Assembly (NCBI GenBank): GCA_007118445.1
Contig: SKRP01000313.1
Span: 1-6,968, forward strand
Origin: Natronohydrobacter sp.
Lineage (GTDB): Bacteria; Pseudomonadota; Alphaproteobacteria; Rhodobacterales; Rhodobacteraceae
Reading direction: 5' to 3'
Length of the DNA: 6,968 bases
Within the stretch, counting starts at the first letter, position 1. Each line of letters begins with the position of its first letter. The notes beneath the pieces were generated by a model, which was not told the origin of the DNA, did not search any database, and was given only the letters and a program-made list of their open reading frames with translations. The position numbers were made by a program, and so were the translations under genes. Of the stretch, positions 3,773 to 6,968 are shown piece by piece.

Positions 3773-5389
3773 ATGGATGGCAATTCGCCCGCAGATGTGG
3801 CGGGCGCTTCGGATCCCGACGCGACACGCGACGCGAGGGGCTTTTTCGACACACCACTTTTCGACGACCCGCAGGCCCGCGCATTGGCGCATGTCGGCGT
3901 GATCGATGTCGGCTCGAACTCGATCCGGCTGGTGGTGTTTGACGGCGCGGCCCGCAGCCCGGCCTATTTCTTCAACGAAAAAGTGCTCTGCGGTCTGGGG
4001 CGGGGGCTTGCGGAAACCGGCAAGCTGAACCCCGAAGGCCGCATCCGGGCCATGGCCACGCTGAAACGCTTTGCGCTGCTGGCGCGCGGCATGACGCTGA
4101 GCAATCTGACCATGGTCGCGACTGCCGCCATGCGCGAGGCCGAGGACGGCCCTGAATTCCGCGCCGAGATCGAAGGCGCCACTGGCCTGCGAATGCGCGT
4201 GATCGACGGGGATGAAGAAGCCCGGCTGTCCGCACAAGGCGTGCTCACCGGCTGGCCCGAGGCCGAAGGGCTGGTCTGCGACATTGGCGGCAACAGTATG
4301 GAACTGGCCGTGATCGGCGCGGGCCGTGTGCATCAGGCGGTCACGTCCGGGCTGGGTCCGTTCCGGCTGCAGCAGATCCCCGGCGGCAAGAAGGGCCTGC
4401 GCCAGCATGTCGGCGATGTGCTGCGCGGCCTGAGCGACCAGACGGGCACGCATCATGATGCGCTCTATCTGGTGGGCGGATCGTGGCGGGCAATTGCGCG
4501 CCTGGATATGGAGCGGCGCGACTACCCGCTGAAAGTGCTGCATGAATATGCGATGACGCCCAAGAATATCCGCAAGACCATCGACTGGATCACGCAGCAG
4601 GACATGGCAGAGCTGCGCAAACTGACGGGCATTTCCGAAGAGCGCATGAGCCTTGTGCCGCTGGCCGCGCAGGTCTTGCGCCAGCTGGTGCATGTGTTCA
4701 GCCCCAGACAGGTCTATGTCTCGAGCTACGGAATCCGCGAGGGGATTCTCTACGACCAGATGCCTGATGCGCTGCGCACCCGCGATCCGCTGCTGGAAGC
4801 CTGCCATTTCATGGAGCATTCCAGCGCGCGCCTTCCGGGTTTCGGCAAGAAACTCTATGAGTTTCTGCTGCCACTTTACCGCAATCGCCCGCCCGAGCGC
4901 CTGCGCCTGATCCGCGCGGCCTGCCTGTTGCATGATGTGAACTGGCGCGCGCATCCCGATTACCGCGCGGATGCCTGTTTCGACATCACCACCCGCGCCA
5001 ATCTGGGCGGGCTGGACCATCCCGGGCGCATCTATCTGGGGATTGCGCTGATGCATCGCTACAAGACCAGCGGCATGGGGCCACGGATGAAGGACCTCGC
5101 GGGGCTGCTGGATGAGCGCGACGTGAAAGAGGCCAAGATGCTGGGCCGGGCCCTGCGCTTCGGGGCAATGTTCTCGATGGACGGGCCGGGCAATGCTGGT
5201 GAATTGCGGTTCTATCCGAAGAAAAAGGTGCTTGAACTGGTGCTGCAGCCCGAGATGCAGGCGCTGTTCACCGAAGTGGCCGAACAGCGCTTTGCGTCGC
5301 TGGCCAACCAGATCGGTGCCAGTGCGAAAGTGCGGGTGCGGCGGGGTACGCGCGAGACAGGGTCAGAGTTCGAAGGGGATACTGTCTGA
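3773..5389 (+). CDS. ppx: Ppx/GppA family phosphatase (exopolyphosphatase type)
   Basis: Ppx/GppA enzymes remove terminal phosphate from inorganic polyphosphate and, in some members, from pppGpp, linking phosphate storage with stress signalling in the cytoplasm. The 538-residue protein has an N-terminal ASKHA-fold phosphatase half: the phosphate-1 loop VIDVGSNSIRLVVFD (43-57), ATAAMREAEDG (116-126), the IDGDEEARL segment (144-152) with acidic catalytic candidates, phosphate-2 VCDIGGNSMELAV (168-180), and the YLVGGSWRAIARL strand-turn (232-244). The C-terminal half is HD-like: LLHDVN (385-390), LDHPGRIYLG (414-423) and ALMHRY (425-430). About 40 N-terminal residues (Asp/Ala-rich) precede the core. 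Phosphate-2 reads GGNS rather than the commoner GGGS. Whether polyphosphate or pppGpp is the main substrate cannot be decided by eye; the long form with an HD half favours exopolyphosphatase. The gene is divergent from serS, and its last 27 bases overlap the end of the oppositely oriented gene at 5363. Confidence 0.92.
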   Translation: MDGNSPADVAGASDPDATRDARGFFDTPLFDDPQARALAHVGVIDVGSNSIRLVVFDGAARSPAYFFNEKVLCGLGRGLAETGKLNPEGRIRAMATLKRFALLARGMTLSNLTMVATAAMREAEDGPEFRAEIEGATGLRMRVIDGDEEARLSAQGVLTGWPEAEGLVCDIGGNSMELAVIGAGRVHQAVTSGLGPFRLQQIPGGKKGLRQHVGDVLRGLSDQTGTHHDALYLVGGSWRAIARLDMERRDYPLKVLHEYAMTPKNIRKTIDWITQQDMAELRKLTGISEERMSLVPLAAQVLRQLVHVFSPRQVYVSSYGIREGILYDQMPDALRTRDPLLEACHFMEHSSARLPGFGKKLYEFLLPLYRNRPPERLRLIRAACLLHDVNWRAHPDYRADACFDITTRANLGGLDHPGRIYLGIALMHRYKTSGMGPRMKDLAGLLDERDVKEAKMLGRALRFGAMFSMDGPGNAGELRFYPKKKVLELVLQPEMQALFTEVAEQRFASLANQIGASAKVRVRRGTRETGSEFEGDTV

Positions 5390-5755
5390 GCCCTTCTCCG
5401 CTTCGTCAGGATCAGAGGGGCCAGAATCAGAGGGCGGGTCATCGGCCTGCCTGCGACGGATCAGGATATCGCCATTGGGCAGCACTTCCGGCGGGTGATA
5501 TTGCGCCATGCCGCGCATGCGGTCGAGAAAACCCTGAATCTCGGGCTCCAGCGCCTCCAGCCCGCGTTCGAGCTCGCGCATCTGCGGCTCGATCTCGGTC
5601 ATGAAGCCGCGCAGCATCCGCTCGAACATGTCCAGCATGGGCGCAGGCGTGTCTTCGGCAGGCGTGTCTTCGGCAGGCGGGGCAGGCTGGTCCTGCGCCT
5701 GAACTGGCAGGGCAAGGGCGGCAGCAAGCAGCAAGGGCAGCATGATGTGTCGCAT
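5363..5755 (-). CDS. Small secreted protein of unknown function, alphaproteobacterial family
   Basis: The 130-residue product has a Sec signal peptide (MRHIMLPLLLAAALALPVQA, cleavage after residue 20). A Pro/Glu/Asp-rich linker with an AEDTP repeat (28-37) follows. Next is an amphipathic helical stretch with heptad-like acidic and hydrophobic positions (about 40-83, MLDMFERMLRGFMTEIEPQM then RELERGLEALEPEIQGFLDR). A conserved-looking block VLPNGDILIRRR (91-102) and an acidic disordered tail complete it. From memory, homologues in Rhodobacteraceae are often labelled 'AAA+ family ATPase', but no Walker A or B motif exists and the protein is far too small, so I do not use that name. Periplasmic location is inferred. 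The ATG at 5755 is preceded directly by CAGGG, a poor distance for a ribosome-binding site; the ATG at 5743 (residue 5) would keep a signal peptide. A TATATC six bases before 5755 could mean a leaderless transcript. The end overlaps the ppx end tail to tail. Confidence 0.75.
   Translation of the reverse strand: MRHIMLPLLLAAALALPVQAQDQPAPPAEDTPAEDTPAPMLDMFERMLRGFMTEIEPQMRELERGLEALEPEIQGFLDRMRGMAQYHPPEVLPNGDILIRRRQADDPPSDSGPSDPDEAEKGSDSIPFEL
5645..5679. repeat. 15-bp tandem repeat inside the small secreted protein gene
   Basis: AGGCGTGTCTTCGGC occurs at 5645-5659 and, unchanged, at 5660-5674; the next five bases (AGGCG) start a third, incomplete copy. In the - strand gene it codes for two AEDTP units in the linker after the signal peptide. 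Because the unit is a multiple of three, copy-number changes would lengthen or shorten the linker without breaking the frame. Confidence 0.9.
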
Positions 5756-5805
5756 CCCTGCGATATAGGCAGCGCAAAGCGGCAATACCAGAGCGCGCGG
5801 GTATC

Positions 5806-6489
5806 TTATGCAGCGTGGCGTGCGCGGATTTCTTCCCATGCCTGGTTGAGATCACGCAATCGGTGTTCGGCTATGGCCACGGCCTCGGGCGGGACCCCGC
5901 GCGCGGCCAGCCGGTCCGGATGGGTTTCGCGCACAGCCGCGCGATAGGCCTTGCGGATGACAGCAAGCGGCGCATCCGGGGCCACTTCAAGCACATCATA
6001 AGGGTCCGGCGCGACATCGCCGACATAGCGCGCGCGCAGGCAGCGGAAACACCGCTCGGTCAGGCCGAAAATGCGCGCGACCTCTTCCAGAAAAGCCTCT
6101 TCCTGTGGGTGGAAGTCGCGATCTGCCATCGCCACCTCGAAAAGCCCCTCCATCAGGTCGATCAAGACCGGATCGCGGGGCGGAAACATCGCCGCGATCT
6201 TGCGCGCATAGAGATCGAAGCCCGCCACATCCTGCCGCGCCAGATTGAACACGCGCGCAGCATTGGCCTCATCTTCGGGCGGGATGGTAAAGACCCGGCG
6301 GAAGGCCGCGACCTCGCCGCGCGTCACCTGCCCGTCGGCCTTGGCGAGTTTCGCCCCCAACGCGATCACGGCGATGGTAAAGGCGACTGTGCGTTCCGGA
6401 GGGGTGCGCAGGCGATCAAAGACCGCGCTGAGCGGTTCACCTTTGGACAGCGCCTTGAGCGCGTCGGCGATGCGGGTCCAGATCGACAT
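5806..6489 (-). CDS. TerB + J-domain protein (DjlA-like, no membrane anchor)
   Basis: The 227-residue protein joins two domains. Residues about 36-155 form a TerB-like helical domain with two acidic metal-binding-type repeats: LAKADGQVTRGEVAAF (48-63) and AMADRDFHPQEEAFLEEVAR (120-139), the latter running into IFGL. Residues about 162-223 form a J domain: DPYDVLEVAPDAPLAVIRKAY, the essential HPD tripeptide at 190-192 in RETHPDRL, and a closing helix LRDLNQAWEEIRA. With an intact HPD it should stimulate the ATPase of DnaK-type Hsp70. E. coli DjlA has the same domain order but starts with a membrane segment; here only a short amphipathic N-terminus precedes TerB, so the protein is probably cytosolic. 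The ATG at 6489 is preferred; a GTG at 6498 adds three residues. Neither has a strong ribosome-binding site. It lies 54 bp after the GNAT gene and 50 bp before the small secreted protein gene, all on the - strand. Confidence 0.9.
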   Translation of the reverse strand: MSIWTRIADALKALSKGEPLSAVFDRLRTPPERTVAFTIAVIALGAKLAKADGQVTRGEVAAFRRVFTIPPEDEANAARVFNLARQDVAGFDLYARKIAAMFPPRDPVLIDLMEGLFEVAMADRDFHPQEEAFLEEVARIFGLTERCFRCLRARYVGDVAPDPYDVLEVAPDAPLAVIRKAYRAAVRETHPDRLAARGVPPEAVAIAEHRLRDLNQAWEEIRARHAA

Positions 6490-6543
6490 GAGCAGCACCG
6501 TATCAGGGCGAAAGCGGGAATGCAGCAGGACAAATCAGCCCGC

Positions 6544-6968
6544 TCAGAGGAATTTCTGCATCAGGACAAGATCATGGTAGCGGCCGAATTTCCAGCCCAG
6601 CTGTGGCATTGTGCCGACATGGATATAGCCCAGCGCCGCATGGAAGGTGACAGAGCCCGTATTCGCCCCTGAAATCGCCGCGATCATCAGATGATGTCCG
6701 GCAGCGCGGGCGTGGGTCTCCAGCGCGGCCAGCAGCGCGCGCCCGCCCCCCCTGCCGCGCGCTTGCGGGGCGAGATTGATCGTATGCTCCATGCTGCGGG
6801 CATTGCCGGGGCCGGGGCGGAACTGGTCGTAGCTGGCAAAGCCCAGGCATACGTCACCCTCCTGCGCCACCAGAAAGGCCCGGCCCGCGCCCTGCCTGGC
6901 CGCAATCATCGCCGCGATTTCCTCGGCGCTGCGTTCCAGCGGATAGAATGTGATCACCGTGTCGCGGA
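6544..6968 (-). CDS. GNAT acetyltransferase, phosphinothricin-acetyltransferase (Pat/Bar) type, 5' end cut off
   Basis: The frame is open to the right window edge. The last 140 residues are visible, starting RDTVITFYPLERSAEEIAAM, where family members normally have some 20 further residues (a beta strand and helix 1). The GTG at 6957 falls inside the conserved DTVITF strand and is not a start. GNAT signs are the strand AFLVAQEGDVCLGFASYDQF, the strand SMEHTINLAP followed by the acetyl-CoA pyrophosphate loop QARGRGGGRALL, then IAAISGANTGSVTFHAALGY and the typical ending VGTMPQLGWKFGRYHDLVLM. The family acetylates small amines or amino acids, in known cases phosphinothricin, methionine sulfoximine or methionine sulfone. 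The native substrate cannot be told from sequence alone. It is upstream of the J-domain gene on the same strand. Confidence 0.9.
   Translation of the reverse strand, partial: RDTVITFYPLERSAEEIAAMIAARQGAGRAFLVAQEGDVCLGFASYDQFRPGPGNARSMEHTINLAPQARGRGGGRALLAALETHARAAGHHLMIAAISGANTGSVTFHAALGYIHVGTMPQLGWKFGRYHDLVLMQKFL

Noticed and set aside
3701..5056. Long open frame on the - strand (451 codons) opposite the ppx-type gene
   Set aside because: Antisense to a well-supported phosphatase, His/Gln/Ala-rich, with no motif and no ribosome-binding site. It is explained by codon bias of the sense gene.
5400..5445. Near-repeat ATCAGAGGGGCC / ATCAGAGGGCG in the small secreted protein gene
   Set aside because: It is short and imperfect, and is explained by the Asp/Ser/Pro-rich coding tail.
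5756..5839. Longer start for the small secreted protein gene at 5839
   Set aside because: It would overlap the J-domain gene and place the signal peptide 28 residues inside the protein.
5815..6672. Open frame on the + strand (285 codons) opposite the J-domain and GNAT genes
   Set aside because: It spans two oppositely oriented genes that have clear domains, and its own translation is biased in composition with no recognisable domain.

Overview
The window is a compact, GC-rich stretch of chromosome whose gene families and sequence style fit an alphaproteobacterium of the Rhodobacteraceae/Paracoccaceae type. The pointers are a Ppx/GppA phosphatase with a C-terminal HD-like half, a stand-alone TfoX C-terminal-domain protein, a small secreted protein ending in a P-N-G-D-I-L-I-R-R-R block, and periodic GC/CG-rich codons. 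This assignment is inference from style and family content, since no rRNA or tRNA is present. I see no mobile element, CRISPR array, phage gene or defence cassette.

Left part (1-1031, + strand): the 3' end of an unrecognised membrane protein is followed by a small exported DsrE-like protein. The ribosome-binding site of the DsrE-like gene lies inside a perfect 9-bp inverted repeat that encloses a second hairpin. The gene ends at a strong convergent terminator with a GTGA tetraloop, which directly abuts a 19-bp tandem duplication of the last bases of the oppositely oriented neighbour.

Middle part (1013-3598, - strand, read right to left): serS (seryl-tRNA synthetase), a short stem-loop, a 51-codon gene with a very good ribosome-binding site, a 65-nt potential RNA fold, a TfoX C-terminal-domain protein, and a lipoprotein lytic transglycosylase whose GTG start overlaps the tfoX-like stop (GTGA). 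The serS leader contains mutually exclusive short hairpins and an eight-codon upstream reading frame overlapping the serS start.

Right part (3599-6968): a divergent intergenic region of about 170 bp carries a candidate promoter for the + strand ppx/gppA-type gene. That gene overlaps tail to tail by 27 bp with a - strand gene for a small secreted protein. Upstream of the latter on the - strand are a soluble TerB + J-domain protein (DjlA-like, without a membrane anchor) and a phosphinothricin-acetyltransferase-type GNAT protein whose 5' end is cut by the window edge.

Functionally this is mostly housekeeping: translation (serS), polyphosphate/ppGpp-related metabolism (ppx), cell-wall turnover (lytic transglycosylase) and protein quality control (J-domain protein). 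The freshest material is in RNA-level structure and very small genes, not in a new multi-gene system: the sequestered ribosome-binding site at 438-496, the 51-codon gene at 2021-2176 and the fold at 1951-2015.
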